NCBI GenBank assembly: GCA_903813345.2
Contig: CAIIXF020000008.1
Location: 24,102,822-24,166,821, forward strand
DNA: 64,000 nt
DNA from: Owenia fusiformis
Lineage: Eukaryota; Annelida; Polychaeta; Sabellida; Oweniidae
Direction of reading: 5' to 3'
Shown here: positions 1-11,400 of the stretch, one piece after another
How the letters are laid out: each line of letters begins with the position of its first letter
How positions within the stretch are numbered: the stretch's first letter is position 1
Notes under the pieces: generated by a model
What the model saw: only the letters and a program-made list of their open reading frames with translations
Database searches by the model: none
What the model was told of the DNA's origin: nothing
Made by a program: the position numbers and the translations under genes

Positions 1-180
1 AAATCCCCAGGAATGGATCGAGACAGGATCTGATATGTGATTTAGGCTGATACAGGATCCAATACGGGATCTGATATAGGAATCTAGCTAATATGGGATC
101 TTTTGAATATCAATTCTATTCCCTGTTTATTTCCCAGGGAAAACATGCTATCGGGAATAATGTTATAATTTTGTAATGAT
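1..180. repeat. Dispersed GGATC-rich repeat, copy 1
   Basis: Short degenerate words built on GGATCTGATA recur, followed by a TTCCCTG..TTTCCCAGGGAAAACATGCTA block. The same arrangement, including AAAACATGCTA followed by GGAATAAT, recurs at about 21140-21260. No coding potential is visible. The left border lies outside the window. 181-680 holds nothing recognisable apart from a 16-base C run near 580. Confidence 0.6.
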
Positions 181-684
181 CAACTGTTTTTTTAATTTTT
201 CTGTATGCCTTTGTTAGTCTAAAGGGTCATTTCTTCATGTTAAATTCTTGTTTTTATATTTTTCTTTTTCTAAAATTTATCAAGAATTTCTCTTTATAAG
301 TCAATGTCTTATGATTCTTATTCAGATGCATCAGTCTACATTTGTATGCTCATTATTTCATTTAATATATCCTTTAAAAGTACAATAATTTACTTCCCAA
401 TGATGCCTTGAAGCATGCGCTCTGTCTAGTCCAGCATAGCTTACCCAGGCAGGTACATGTGCATTTTATCAGCTAAGGGATTCCTTTGAGGGGGAACAGG
501 TAATTGCTATTGAGTCTATGCTGTCAATCTTAAAACTAAATATAGTTTGTTAGGGAGGAGCCATATCAGCATCTTCTATACCCCCCCCCCCCCCCTATAA
601 TCATTCAATAGGGACAATTGATGTAACATACTTATTCGCATAGCACTCCTAAATGCACTGTTTACCACTGAATACACCTTTCAC

Positions 685-1940
685 GATGCCTATGTCAAGC
701 AGCGTGCCTACTAGGCACGCAGTTTGAAACTCTGACAAACTGCGCGCATATTTCAAAATGGAAGACGGGGAGGACACGACTCCCAAAAAGAGCCAAAATA
801 CGAAAAATACAAGGTTAGACTCGTTCTAAAGATAGTACCATTCTGTGAAGATGAACTTAATTTACTCATAGCACTCGATGTTGTTCCCGATGTAAACCTA
901 GTTATCTCAATATAAGGGTCTTAAGTAACTTCTGTGTTCAAAATGTACAGTGTAAAGTTATATCTATGTCTTTTTATCGTCATTTGCCGTTTATTCAGCC
1001 ATTGTGTCTGTGTATGCTAGAATATATAGGATCACTCCATCTGATTAAAGCAGCATAGTTTGTGTTCAAAACGATAGTACGCCATAAACGTGATTTAAAC
1101 ATTTTTCTTGTCAAACTGCGCGCCTATATTCACATGTATTTCCCAAACTGCGTGCCTAATATTTCCAAACTGCTTACCTATCCAAGCTTGTTTTGTATAA
1201 TTAGAAAACGTAAGCGCCATATGTAAGGCACATATGGGTCTAATAGTAGAACCCCATAATTGAAACACTACGAGAGTCCATCAACCAAGATGGTGATCTG
1301 AAAATAAAAGTTTTTTCGTTCCCAACTTAATTGTCACACTATTATACATTTTGACTTTCAATATGAAAATCTCATAAAATCTGACGATAAAGCAAAATTT
1401 CCAAAGCTATATGAAAAACACCTACATGTGCCTCTGTAGAAATTCCAATGATAATATGTAGTTTTAATAGTGTATGGGCACAATTTGTAATTTCTGGCTA
1501 AAATAGGCGTGCAGTTTGTGCTTTATTTCTTTTTAATCTCCTGATTATCTGTTTTTTCTCGAAATATTTGAATTATACATGATAAATACTTAAGGAATTA
1601 AATATAAAACGAGTCTAAAGTATTTGTCATTTATGTTTAAAGTGCTAGATCGATTTACGTATAAATTCCCGTTAAATCAGTGACGAAAATTAATCTGCTT
1701 ATGTTTTAAAACTTAGATTCATTTGCACATAGTTTTTGCTAGTATTTGCAAGATTCGTATATTCGCCACAGAATGAACACATTGAACAAGAAAACAATGC
1801 AGGATAAATGTCTTTAAATTATGTTTCAAAATACAGACTCCAACTTAAATGATGCAATGTTGTTAGGCACGCAGTTTGTGATCGAAACAAACTGCGCGCC
1901 TAAGTAGGCTCGCAGCTTGACATGGGCACCGTGCCTTTAC
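685..1940. mobile_element. Non-autonomous DNA element with ~70-bp TIRs and AGGCACGCAGTTTG subterminal motifs
   Basis: The left end (about 685-750) and right end (about 1862-1940) are imperfect inverted repeats of about 70 bp that share the end word TGCCYATGTCAAGC. A 14-base word, AGGCACGCAGTTTG (or its complement CAAACTGCGCGCCT), occurs at least seven times: near 712, 738, 1113, 1146, 1507, 1864 and 1888. Several copies are arranged as inverted pairs close to the ends. Clustered subterminal words of this kind are typical of transposase-binding sites in hAT, CACTA and similar superfamilies, but no transposase ORF is present and no clear target-site duplication was found. Superfamily is therefore unassigned. 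Confidence 0.65.
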
Positions 1941-2039
1941 CCATGAAAGAATGCTCACTCGTAAAGTTTAGCTGCATCTTTGAGAATGCGGTGTAGAGCT
2001 GTAAGCTGTTTGTGCTTCCTGGAAAATTCTTATATGATT

Positions 2040-3060
2040 TATTCATGAAGGGATTATATATTTTGTTTGTTTACCCCCCTGTCCCACTCCATTCATAGCA
2101 CTCACTTACTCAAAAAATAGTTCATAAAGCAAACCTTTTAAACCCATGGCAGGATTCTACAATTGATACATCTCACCCATTTCTCTGAGGGTTAAGAAAC
2201 TGTATAATGTTTGTGGTTTGTGCTCCCAAGGAGAATTTTAACTATATTTTTACCTTAACCTCCCCTCACCCCATCCATTAACAAAAGGAGGAAAATTCTT
2301 ATATGACTTATCCCTCCCCCAATTCATCGATAGATGGTGGCTGATGGACATCACTCACATATTCAAGTATTTTTAAAACTCACCATTTATTCATGAAGGG
2401 ATTGTATAGTTTATTTGTTTTTGCTTCCAACAAATATTCTAAAATGACTTCCCCCCACTCCATTCATTATCAAATGTATAGCACTCACTTACTCCAACAG
2501 TAGTTCATAAAGCGAACCTTTTAAACCCATGGCAGGATTCTACAGTTGATACATTTCACCTGTTTCTCTGAGGGTGAAGAAACTGTATAACGTTTGTGGT
2601 TTGTGCTCCCAAGGAGAATTTTAATCTTCTTTAACCTCCCCCTCACCTCATTCATTAATAAAAGGAGATGTAAAATGTCTCCACCTGCCATTTGCTACAG
2701 ATGTCGACCATTGACTGCCGACTGCCAAATGTCAACCCTCTGACACCATCCACAAAATACTATAACAAAAGGAGATAGACAGCATTCACTTATTCCAAAG
2801 CCATAAAGGGATTCTACAGTAGATAAAGTTCACATATACATATGTACCTGTGAGTGCTGTGTGGATCATGTTTGGAACTGTAAACAGTTTTTGCTCCTAA
2901 GACAAATTTGAAGATGACTTAACCCCCTTATAATATTCCTTTTATATCTAAAAATGATTCTACAATAGATAAAGTTTGCATGTACCTCTGACTCTGAAGA
3001 AACTCCATATGACCCCCCCTCCCCTGATTTTCATTCAATAAATAAGGGAGAAGGACTGGA
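2040..3060. repeat. Tandemly duplicated block, ~383-bp spacing
   Basis: The stretch from TTCATAAAGC at 2121 to about 2240 (containing AAACCCATGGCAGGATTCTAC and TTTGTGGTTTGTGCTCCCAAGG) is repeated from 2504 to about 2625, an offset of 383 bp. More degenerate relatives follow to about 3060. Words such as GCTCCTAAGACAAATTTGAAGATGACTTAA also occur at 4040, so the block belongs to a dispersed repeat. No gene is visible here. 3061-3970 shows nothing recognisable. Confidence 0.7.
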
Positions 3061-3970
3061 CTTTCCTCACTTATTCCAAAATCATTTCTTCCCCTTTACC
3101 AATGAAGGAATTTTTCAGTTGATACAGATTACATGTGCATTTGAGCATAATTCAATGGTTTGTGTGAGACCCCCACATGGAAAGTGGTGGAGGTATTGAC
3201 AAAATAAAGCTTGGCCTGTCAAACTTAAATCATGGGAGTAACCTATTGAGTCAATTTTCCCACCCTGGAAGCAATAATAGAGAGTCAAATATAGTGAAAA
3301 TTCCTTTTATCCAAGGACTCTTTGAATGGTGCATAATATTTGAGAATGTATAATGTTCATGTTCACTAGGAAAATTCTAATTATGTCAAACTTTACTTGG
3401 CACCTTTTGAGATGGATCCCAGCTATGGCATTAATGGTTGAGAAATAGGGATCGAAACCAGCCATAGTTTTCTCCTGATGACCATTGTGAATTGTTGTGT
3501 TTTATGGATTATGATGACGGCTTTGCGAACGGATGTTGACCCTTTGAATTGCCTATGGACTTTGAGACTGGATTTTATCTATCCCACATCATTTGAGACT
3601 GAATACTCTATCTTTTATGAGTACTAGTATCTACAACTATGATGTTATGAGTATTGGCTATCAATTTTTTCAATTTTTCTTCAACATGTATATCTCTCTA
3701 TGATTTCAGTATGAATGAAAAGTCCCTTGGTGTTCTGGTCCTAGATTGTGATATTGGTTCTCTATTGGAGGGGGATGTTAGACATTGTTTCTTTTCACGT
3801 TAGATTATGGTTTTGGGATATATAGGGTCTACTTTTCTTATGACAGATTTACACTACAGTTTGCTTTTCTAATTGGGTTTCTTTAAAGTTTTTATTCACC
3901 ATTCCCTTTGGCATTTGTCCTTATATATTTACATTGTGCACTCTATATTCATAGGCATTTTTAGCATGTA

Positions 3971-4085
3971 CATTATTGGCTCACACAGTGAGCCTATGGG
4001 ATCGACCAGGTGTCCGTCCGTCTGTTGGTCCATCCGTTTTTGCTCCCAAGACAAATTTGAAGATGACTTAACCCCCTTCTGCTCC
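3971..4085. repeat. Hairpin-headed repeat with GTCC microsatellite (copy a)
   Basis: A perfect 7-bp stem with a 3-base loop (GGCTCAC ACA GTGAGCC, 3978-3994) is followed after about 20 bases by GTGTCCGTCCGTCTG-type microsatellite. This is the layout seen at 26486, 33528, 42734, 56138 and 57418 with different stem sequences. It directly precedes the Penelope-like fragment. Confidence 0.6.
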
Positions 4086-4312
4086 ACTTTATCCATTAGC
4101 AAAAGCAGAAAGACAGAAATGAAACAAATCACAACAAAACTATACGAGGGGTGATCCAAAAGTCTTGGACGCCCCGCTCTAACTTTGCTATTTTCTAATG
4201 TAATTACATGAAACTTCCAGATAATAAAGATCAACATCTTAACAACTTTGTGTATAAATTTCAACAGAAACTAATAAAATTTAGCTACTTTTCTGAATAT
4301 CTTTTAATACCG

Positions 4313-5068
4313 GGTCCCTGCCACCCGGAACGGTATTTAAATATAGCAAATCACGTCACAACTGTTTTAATATGGGAAATACTTCAGGTGCAGCTGCACA
4401 ACCTAACACCAGTCATGATATGAGAGAATTTCCGATTTTCAGTCTGAGAGTCATCTGCCATTATCATCTTCACATATTAAGACCTACTTTTCAACATATT
4501 TTCCATGAATTTGAACACATTTTTCACACCGCTTTACCAATGAATGAAAGACATTTATGAAACCGCCATTGCTTATGTGATACAAATGCTGCTGGAGTGC
4601 CACTCTATTCTCATCCGATGAGTCAAAAAACATTTTCTTCCAACCCTCCTTTCAACTTGGAGAAAAGAAAGAAAATCACACAGAGCCATATCTAGACTGT
4701 ATCGTGCATATGGAAGCTGCTCAAGGTCAATAATAGTGACAATATATTGTAGAATTCTTTGTTCCACTTTGATTTATTTCATGTTCTGCATCTCAGGAGC
4801 CACCTTAGAGCGAAAATGATACCAGAATGAGGGTTGATTGGCTGATGTCATTTTCTTAGTACTTTACATATACGGCCATTGTCATATGTGACATTAAATT
4901 AAAACACAATTAATTGGTTGCCTAGTAACAAAGGAAGTAAACTAACATGGTTAGACATTCAAATTTTAAGGAAAGATAGTGGTCAAGACTTGCAAAACAA
5001 GTCAAATAGAGGCAACATTTAAGGCTGAAAGTTGCCATATGTGAATACCGTTCCGGGTGGCAGGGTCC
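4313..5068. mobile_element. Inner TIR element nested in the mariner-type element
   Basis: The word GGGTCCCTGCCACCCGGAAC followed by GGTAT at 4313-4337 is repeated in inverse orientation at 5045-5068. The interior holds the decayed mariner transposase remnant (4573-4767, minus strand). Either this is the true mariner copy sitting in a foldback relative, or it is a distinct element that carries a mariner fragment. The sequence alone does not decide. Confidence 0.6.
4573..4767 (-). pseudogene. Mariner transposase C-terminal remnant
   Basis: The 64-residue minus-strand frame contains LEQLPYARYSLDMALCDF. This is recognisably the mariner signature around the last catalytic aspartate (family pattern LPHPPYSPDLAPCDFFLF), followed by a VERR..GRKCF stretch in place of KKHLRGRRF. 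Two prolines of the signature are replaced by leucine. The N-terminal HTH domains and the first catalytic residues are absent, so no activity is possible. Confidence 0.6.
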
Positions 5069-5769
5069 CTATATTGATAACTATCTAGAAAACTACGTAA
5101 AATATATCATTTCACCATGAAATTGATACACAAAGTAGTTAAGTTGTTGGTCTTTATTATTGGAAAGTTTAAAGTAATTTTGTCAAAAACAAACAAAATT
5201 AGAGCAGGGCGTCCAAGACTTTTGGATCACCCCTCGTACGATAAAAGGGAAAACTTCAATTTCCAAATAGTCTCATATCCAGATTTATCTGGAAATATCC
5301 CTAGAAACCAGTCTTATGGAATATTTTTATCACAAATAATAAGGATTTCAAGAATTTGCAGTCAACTGGAAGATGCAACAAACAGAGTTACCAGCCTGGG
5401 AAATAAACTACAATGTCAAGGCTACAGAAGCAACATACTAAATTCGTATACTAAGAAAGCTATAACAATAAATAAATGGATATGTATTAAATACAATATG
5501 CAAGAGAATATCATCATGAAGCACTGGAAAATTAATGAGAAGAGAACATTAACAAACAAATATGAAACAGTATATTCTCCGCAAAGAGGGTAAACTAAGA
5601 AGACAAATCAACATAAGAACATCAGTAAGGGGAAGGGGAGAGTTTTCCGGCCACATCAAAACGTTTAACCCACCTATGCGCAGTCTCAAGTCTGTGGACC
5701 CTGAAGAAAGATAACTAACATCATAATCAAATCAAGACAAAGAAAGAAGAAAATGAATGAAGAAACTAA

Positions 5770-7170
5770 TGCAGCAACAACAAATGACGTCCGTCCGTTG
5801 GTCCGTCCGTCAACATTGGCCGCACAAATTAAAACTGCTATTCGGATTGAGTCGTAACCACATTCATTTTAATGCATATCCATAATGTCTATTTGACCTA
5901 TCATCGCCATTTCCCAAGTTCGCCCGGTTTCCGAGAAATTGCCGATTTTGACGTCAAAAAGTCAAATTTTCTTTAAATATCAGACACTTTGTTGAAATAG
6001 AACTTTCAAATGAGTGGTAGTAGTTGCTGTGTGTGCAACATATGTCCTCTGAAGATTTCAAAGCTCTGGGAAATTAAGTTTTTGCTGTTTAGTCTATAAA
6101 ATTTGAAAAAAAGCAGGACTTAGTCATTTTCAGGGAACTTTCTCATGTATAAAGTCAATGGCAGGTTTTGTGATTGACAAGTTTCTCAAAGTTTGTCCCA
6201 ATACTTGATCATTTCTTGCAATGAATTACATCATTACTAGATCTAAGCATTCCCTACATATTGCTTAATATATGCCAGCATCAAATTTTTACCATTTTTG
6301 AGATATTTGACGTCAAAAACCAGTAAAAATAAGTTATTTTTCGACTTGCTTCAATTTGACCAATTTTTAGGGGAAAATCATCTACAAGTTGCCAGGAGTT
6401 CAAATCTGACCTTAGTTTTGAGATTTGACTTTTACTTGACCTTCAGTGACCTTCCAAAGGTCAAAAAAGTTGATTTTTCAAATTGATTTTTTTGGATGTA
6501 AATTTTGGTCACCTTAATCACAAAAAAACTACTGAGCTCTGAATAAGTAAAATGTTCAAGGTCAAAGGTCATCAAACTAGGTCACAAACTGTGCTATCAA
6601 TAATTTTGTTCTTGTATTTCTAAGGGGTAGGTGTCAACAAAGCCATATTAAAAAAACAAAATAGTACTTTATCATTACATTACTTACAATGTCACACATA
6701 GCTTGCCAATGATTTTTGAATACTACTTGGAGCACTATAACTGCCTATTATTTCTCTGCAGCTGCAACAATAAAATTGGTTAGACTAAAATGGGGTAAGG
6801 GGTAGGGGTCAACAAAGCCATATTAAAAATACAAAATAGTACTCGAATCATTACATTCCTTATATTACAATCTCACACATAGCCAGGAAATTTTTTTTGA
6901 TTACTACTTGGAGCACTATTACTGACTATTATTTCTCTGAAGCTGCAAAAATGAGATTGGTGAAACTAAAAAAACGAAAATATGCTTTTTATATCGATAA
7001 ATTATATTTTCTCCCAAACCAATCAACATATCTCTCTATAATTTCAGGATACACTGATCCACTGCACTGGTGACATATTATGTAGAAATCAGTACTATGG
7101 CAAATATTTAATTGATTTTATAGAATGATAATCTAATACCCCCCTCAAATATTATTCTAGGGGGTAAAAA
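5770..7170. repeat. Dispersed repeat with GTCC start, AGGTCA words and terminal hairpin
   Basis: It starts in GTCCGTCCGTTGGTCCGTCC (about 5788). About 6105-6620 is closely similar to 45585-45785 plus 46643-46910. It contains AGGTCAAAGGTCA near 6560 and several TGACCTT words. An internal ~185-bp duplication is visible (about 6600-6790 and 6790-6975). About 6860-7170 resembles 63480-63785, ending in a C5..G5 hairpin followed by TAAAAA. No coding sequence is supported. 7171-8020 holds a single mariner-like end word (TACAGGGTTGTCCATAAAAG at about 7570) and no gene. Confidence 0.65.
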
Positions 7171-8020
7171 GGCTCAGAATCCTTGGTCCACAAGCTAATA
7201 TGACCCAGACATATGTGAATTGATGCTACATAAAGTTATCTTTCAGAAAAATTATGTCTAACAAGTGGCCCTCTGATTTCCCAAAATGCTTGCTGTAGAC
7301 TGGCCTAAAACAAGTATTTAGTAAATATTAGATTATGATGATTTTTTATTTTGTTATTTTTGTATTACTACTGTACTAGTAAATAAGAAATTGAGTATTT
7401 CATGGTGGTTTAAACTGCATATCTGTTCGAAATATACATTTCTCACATATAATACTACATGTATATGAGTATATATTTGTCCTGTAGTAGAATGGGATAT
7501 TGATGAGTTGTAAGTTTGTCACTATTCTTCAATATCTTTTGCTCTCATCATTCCATTCCATACCTACAGGTACAGGGTTGTCCATAAAAGTGGATCATTT
7601 GGTAATCATACGCAGAACATTTATTTTTCCTGTGGAATATACCAAATATTTTTTAATTGTTTATCTGTTGTAATTTCCCTTTTTTATCACCTTGTATTTT
7701 CTACCGTTCTGAGAGAATGCCCCCTTTTTCAATTCTATTGAATTTGTACATTTCTGAATCTTAAATCTTCATTAACTTCTATATTTCATCAGATATCTTT
7801 ACTGAATTGATTTTTCAGAAATTAAAATGAGGATTGTAAGGAAAACATCGCCATACTTGAAAAGTTTGCTTCCAGGGTTTTGCGTTTTCTAGTCTTTGTT
7901 ATTTTTTCAAGGAAGGAGTTACCCAATGGGTTGCAAACCTACAGACAACAAACAGCAAAACTATTGGAAATGATAATTTTAATGATGAAGCAGTTGTAAA
8001 ATTGAGAAATATATTTCCAG

Positions 8021-8130
8021 GGGAATGGAAAGGAAGGAGTACCCAATGAATTGTGAACCTCCCATTGAACTTGTCAGTAAGATAGACATAGCCGAGAGAC
8101 CTACTCCAGTCAACAGTATAACATTCTTGG
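8021..8130 (+). CDS. WDR27: WDR27 exon (linker before a C-terminal-half WD repeat)
   Basis: The acceptor is ATATTTCCAG and the donor GTAAGA. The exon opens with one base completing a codon, then 36 codons, then one base (G). It reads ..RKEYPMNCEPPIELVSKI and ends ..PVNSITFL. The EYP..C..P pattern followed by a short linker into a WD-like strand is the arrangement I remember in vertebrate WDR27. The trailing G joins the GT at 11834 to give glycine, in phase with the next exon. WDR27 is a WD40-repeat scaffold protein of poorly defined role. The preceding exon, expected to end with two bases of a codon, was not found in 1-8020. Immediately upstream (7909-7942) is a decayed near-copy of the exon's first ~33 bases. 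Confidence 0.8.
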
Positions 8131-8335
8131 GTAAGATTCAATCTTCTTAATCTTTTAAAGGTTGAGATAACAGTGCAATGTTATGATAAGTTCATACACA
8201 TCATAGGTATCTGTTTAATTGTCCCACTGAACAACATTCGAAAGGGATATAGAGAAGCTGTCAATCCGTCCTTCTGTCTGTCCAGGTGATAACTCAAATA
8301 CTGGTTGACAGATTTGATTCGTTTATAGGCTTATG

Positions 8336-10007
8336 ATAAGATAAGATAAGATAGTACTTTATTGTTCCGTATCTCCTTCTGGAGTATTGGTAATTTACAA
8401 TAAAGAAACATGCATACATAAAATAAAGGTATAATATATATGGTTGTTTACAAAAACATGCATACAAAGACACAAAGGGTATAATAATATTTATGAGCAG
8501 TATATAAATGAGATAATCATATTGCTTGCTTACTTGGCATCACCTTTCTTTTGGAACCATTTCAGTAAATCATTTTTATTTCTCAGTATTTTATGAGTGT
8601 CAACAGTAAGGTTCATTTTGTTTAGGAATTCACCCCATGGATTCATTAGTTCATTATCGTGGCTCATAAGTAGATAACTAAATAGCTGTTTGTTATTAAA
8701 TTGTATAAATTGTTCTTTAATCTGTCTTATACCAGAAATAAAGTCTTTGCGTATATTTATAAGTTTTTCATAGTTGCATTCGAAAAGTACATGGTACTCA
8801 TCACCAATTTCTTTGGAGTCACATAAATAGCAATATCGCTTTTCTTTTGCAATTTTGAATCTCCTTCCCATTTCTATAGGAAAGTTATGACATGATATCC
8901 TAGTCCTTGTTATAGCCTTTCTGTGGGAATCATTATTAATATTAAGGTATTTCTCTTGTTTATACATTTTCTTTACTGTTCTATACACTCTGGTTTTAGA
9001 TGGTATATTTTCAGCTACATTGATTTTTTGAAAGAAAAGTTCTTGATATTTATTAAATAATTTGTTTTTCAAGGTTTTGATTAATATGCTTGCATCTGTT
9101 TGATCAAAAATATCTTTATCTTCTATAAAAGTTGATATTCCACAGAATTCACAGATAGCCTTTACAACAGTATAATAATTCGAGGTATTGTTGGCAATAT
9201 CTAGAGTTGTTACTTTCGAAATCAGTGAAGTTTTGGGAGCTTTCCTAGCGTGTACCCAATATTTTATGATCCCAATACAGATATTAATAAATAAGGGATA
9301 CCTTCCCAATTCAGATTTAGCTAGTATGTTTGTACATTTTGAATTAACTTGTAGTATGAATTTGCAAAATTTTGTATGCAGTTGTTCAAATGGGAGTTTG
9401 TCATTTAATAACATTTCTTCTATGGATTTAGATTTCCAATTAAATCCATATGCGCCCCATATCTCTGAGCCATATAATGATATTGGTTTTATGAGGGAAT
9501 CATAAAGCTTCATTTGTATCCTTACTGGCATTCTATAAAAACTTTGTTTAATGGCAAAATGAGCTTTCATTGCCTTACTATTTAGTAAATTCATGGCTGA
9601 TACAAAAGAACCATTTTTCTTGAAGGTGATGCCAAGGTATACATAACTTTTAGTTTCAATAATCTTATTATTACCAAAATAAAATACATGGTTCGTACTA
9701 GTGGTATTAAAGACCATAACTTTTGTTTTACTAAGATTAACCTGTAATTTCCAGTCAGAACAATACTTTCTAAATGCATTTAAGCAGTTCTGTAGGCCAG
9801 ACTCTGATGAACTCATAAGTACAATATCATCGGCAAAGGCCAGAAAGTTTGTGGATACATCATCTAATCGTACAGCTTTACATTTTTTCTTACATAAGTA
9901 TGATTCTAAATCATTTATAAATATATTCAGCATTGTGGGACTGAGACAGTCACCTTGCCTTGTACCAACCGTGGTTTCAAAATATTCTGTAAATACCTTG
10001 TTACCAT
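8336..10007 (-). mobile_element. 5'-truncated LINE with (TATCT)n tail
   Basis: On the minus strand it starts within RT motif B, runs through the RT end and C-terminal domain, and ends in a short UTR and a (TATCT)n tail (GATAA repeats at 8336-8355). A 6-bp word CTTATG lies at 8330-8335 and 10008-10013 and is a plausible target duplication. The target is an older dispersed repeat (AACTCAAATAC..GTTGA..GATTT and TCTGCTCGAG..) visible on both sides. Confidence 0.75.
8530..10006 (-). pseudogene. LINE reverse transcriptase, C-terminal ~490 residues
   Basis: The frame is open from about 10006 down to 8530. Motif B reads GTRQGDCLSP. It is followed by NIFINDLE, the catalytic motif C LAFADDIVLM (FADD in place of the usual YADD), and the thumb-type stretch WKLQVNLSKTKVMVFN. 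Near the C-terminus is CYLCDSKEIGDEYHVLFEC, a CCHC-like zinc cluster common in LINE ORF2 ends. The endonuclease and RT motifs 1 to A are missing because of 5' truncation, so it cannot be active. The surviving frame has no internal stop, which suggests a fairly young insertion. Clade is uncertain. Confidence 0.85.
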
Positions 10008-10013
10008 CTTATG

Positions 10014-10400
10014 CCTTATGGGTGTAGAACCTCTGCTCGAGAAGGAATTTTCAATATAGCCACTCTATTCAAAATGGCTGTCATTTTTCATAAAAAATGT
10101 AATCATTGATAACTCAAATACCAGTTGATGGATTTAGTTCAAATTTTATATACTGATACCTAGAGATAAAGAAGCTCTGCTCGAGGAAAAGAATTTTCAA
10201 GATGGCCATTATTAATCAAAATGTACGCTATTTCGTCATTAAAAATGTTATCTTTGATAATCCAAGTACCAGTCAATGGATTTGGATCAAATTTTATATG
10301 CTGATGAATTCCACAGGGACTCTGCTCAAGATGGTCACTATTTATTACAACATGTTTTGTTCAGTGGGATTTGTTACTCGGTGCAGTTGCTGTTTTTTTT
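10014..10400. repeat. Dispersed CTGCTCGAG / AACTCAAATACC repeat, two tandem units
   Basis: Units of the form 'AACTCAAATACCAGTTGA..GATTT..TTCAAATTTTATATGCTGATG..CTCTGCTCGAG..AATTTTCAAGATGGCC' occur at about 10105-10205 and 10255-10335. Relatives lie at 8265-8330, 29200-29385, 32440-32530 and 35140-35270. They are non-coding. 10400-11000 contains only a mariner-like end word (TACAGGGTGGTCC at about 10560). Confidence 0.6.
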
Positions 10401-11009
10401 CAATTTGTCAACAATGAAAATCAAATATGTGAACAAATGACAGTACATGTAAGTGCACTGCTGCTTTTAATAGAGGCTTATACCCTGAGTCAGAAATGAT
10501 AGTAGTAATTACTACCCAGGGGCTTATTTAACTGACGATTTAGGCAACTAGACGCCGATATACAGGGTGGTCCAAGAAAAATGGGACACTCTTATTTCAA
10601 AAATAAATATTGATTTTCTTGATGAAAACATGTCATATTATATACCAATGGATAGGGAATTTACTCATCTTTTATTTGGTATGTCATAAGTTCAAATTGA
10701 TTATAATGTCTGTCAACCAGCGTCCATAATATCAATGACGTCATTTTCGTTTCAAAACAGGTTTTCCAAAACTTGCAAAACCAAGTTGTATTGTCAACTT
10801 TATTTAGACGTTCAATATGTCCACCATTTTGATCAATTGTAGCCCTCAAATTTGGCCTAAATTGTCATAGCATCATAGATATGCTGTTGAGACAATGAAT
10901 TTTACTTCTCAACAATTCTATCCTTTGTAAGGGATTGAGTAGATGTAAGGGTTCATATTAGTGAACGCATAAAAACAAAAGTTGTGCACCATAGACCAAA
11001 TGCGACATA

Positions 11010-11400
11010 TTGATCTCGATTACGCCCAAGAGTATCTCGGATTAGCAATTAATGAGAACATGAATATGTCTAAGACCGCAACTATTCTTGCAAAATCTGC
11101 TTCAGCTATGATGTATATACCCACCTGTTTGATACCTTAGTCAAACCAGTTCTGCTCTATGGTGCTGCAATATGGGGTTTAACTAAATCGGCCAGAAACG
11201 CATCTACTATCGTACAGAACAAGGCGTGCCGATTCTTCCTAGGAGTAGGGCAACACGCTCCCAATAAGGCAACCCAAGGCGATATGTGCTGGGCATCAAT
11301 GACCACAAAAATCAAAGTTGAAATGATGCGATTCTGGTGCCATCTTAAGAATCTGCGAGACACCAGAGTGACAAAGAAAATGCCTTCAGCAAAGACCTTA
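11010..11400 (+). pseudogene. LINE RT thumb/C-terminal fragment
   Basis: Two plus-strand frames are joined by a frameshift. The first reads YLGLAINENMNMSKTATILA. The second reads LVKPVLLYGAAIWG followed by KACRFFLGVGQHAPNKATQG. KP.LLYG.EIWG and the following N..C.F.LG stretch are typical of the region after the RT core in many LINEs. It is a different family from the minus-strand LINE at 8.3-10 kb. No upstream catalytic motifs are present. Confidence 0.6.

Larger units (their letters stand above)
4145..5236. mobile_element. Tc1/mariner-type element with long TIRs, TA target duplication
   Basis: Both ends carry CGAGGGGTGATCCAAAAGTC as inverted termini, flanked by TA (4143-4144 and 5237-5238). 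The terminal word resembles known mariner ends. The inverted similarity extends inward for about 160 bp on each side (4145-4312 against 5069-5236), so the outer element alone is a long-TIR foldback of about 330 bp. The target is a Penelope-like ORF whose frame is restored exactly at the TA, which fixes the borders. A second TIR-bounded element sits inside it at 4313-5068. Confidence 0.8.
4088..5600 (+). pseudogene. Penelope-like (YIDD-type) RT C-terminal fragment, split by a mariner element
   Basis: Bases 4107-4144 and 5237-5593 read as one continuous frame when the intervening 4145-5236 element and one TA are left out. The frame runs into KLYDKRENFNF at the junction and then SYPDLSGNIPRNQSYG and SQIIRISRICS. 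These match the conserved block after the RT core in a family of animal retroelements that I associate with Penelope-like elements (pattern YDKRDDFNF..V..P...SNIP). The catalytic RT core is missing, so this is a 5'-truncated dead copy. A related fragment lies at 41680-42150. The family assignment is from memory of the motif pattern; the relationship between the two fragments is visible in the sequence. Confidence 0.65.

Noticed and set aside
7070-7130. Possible WDR27 upstream exon after TTTCAG at about 7047
   Set aside because: The frame is short, does not resemble the family, and lies in a dispersed repeat also present at 63.6 kb.
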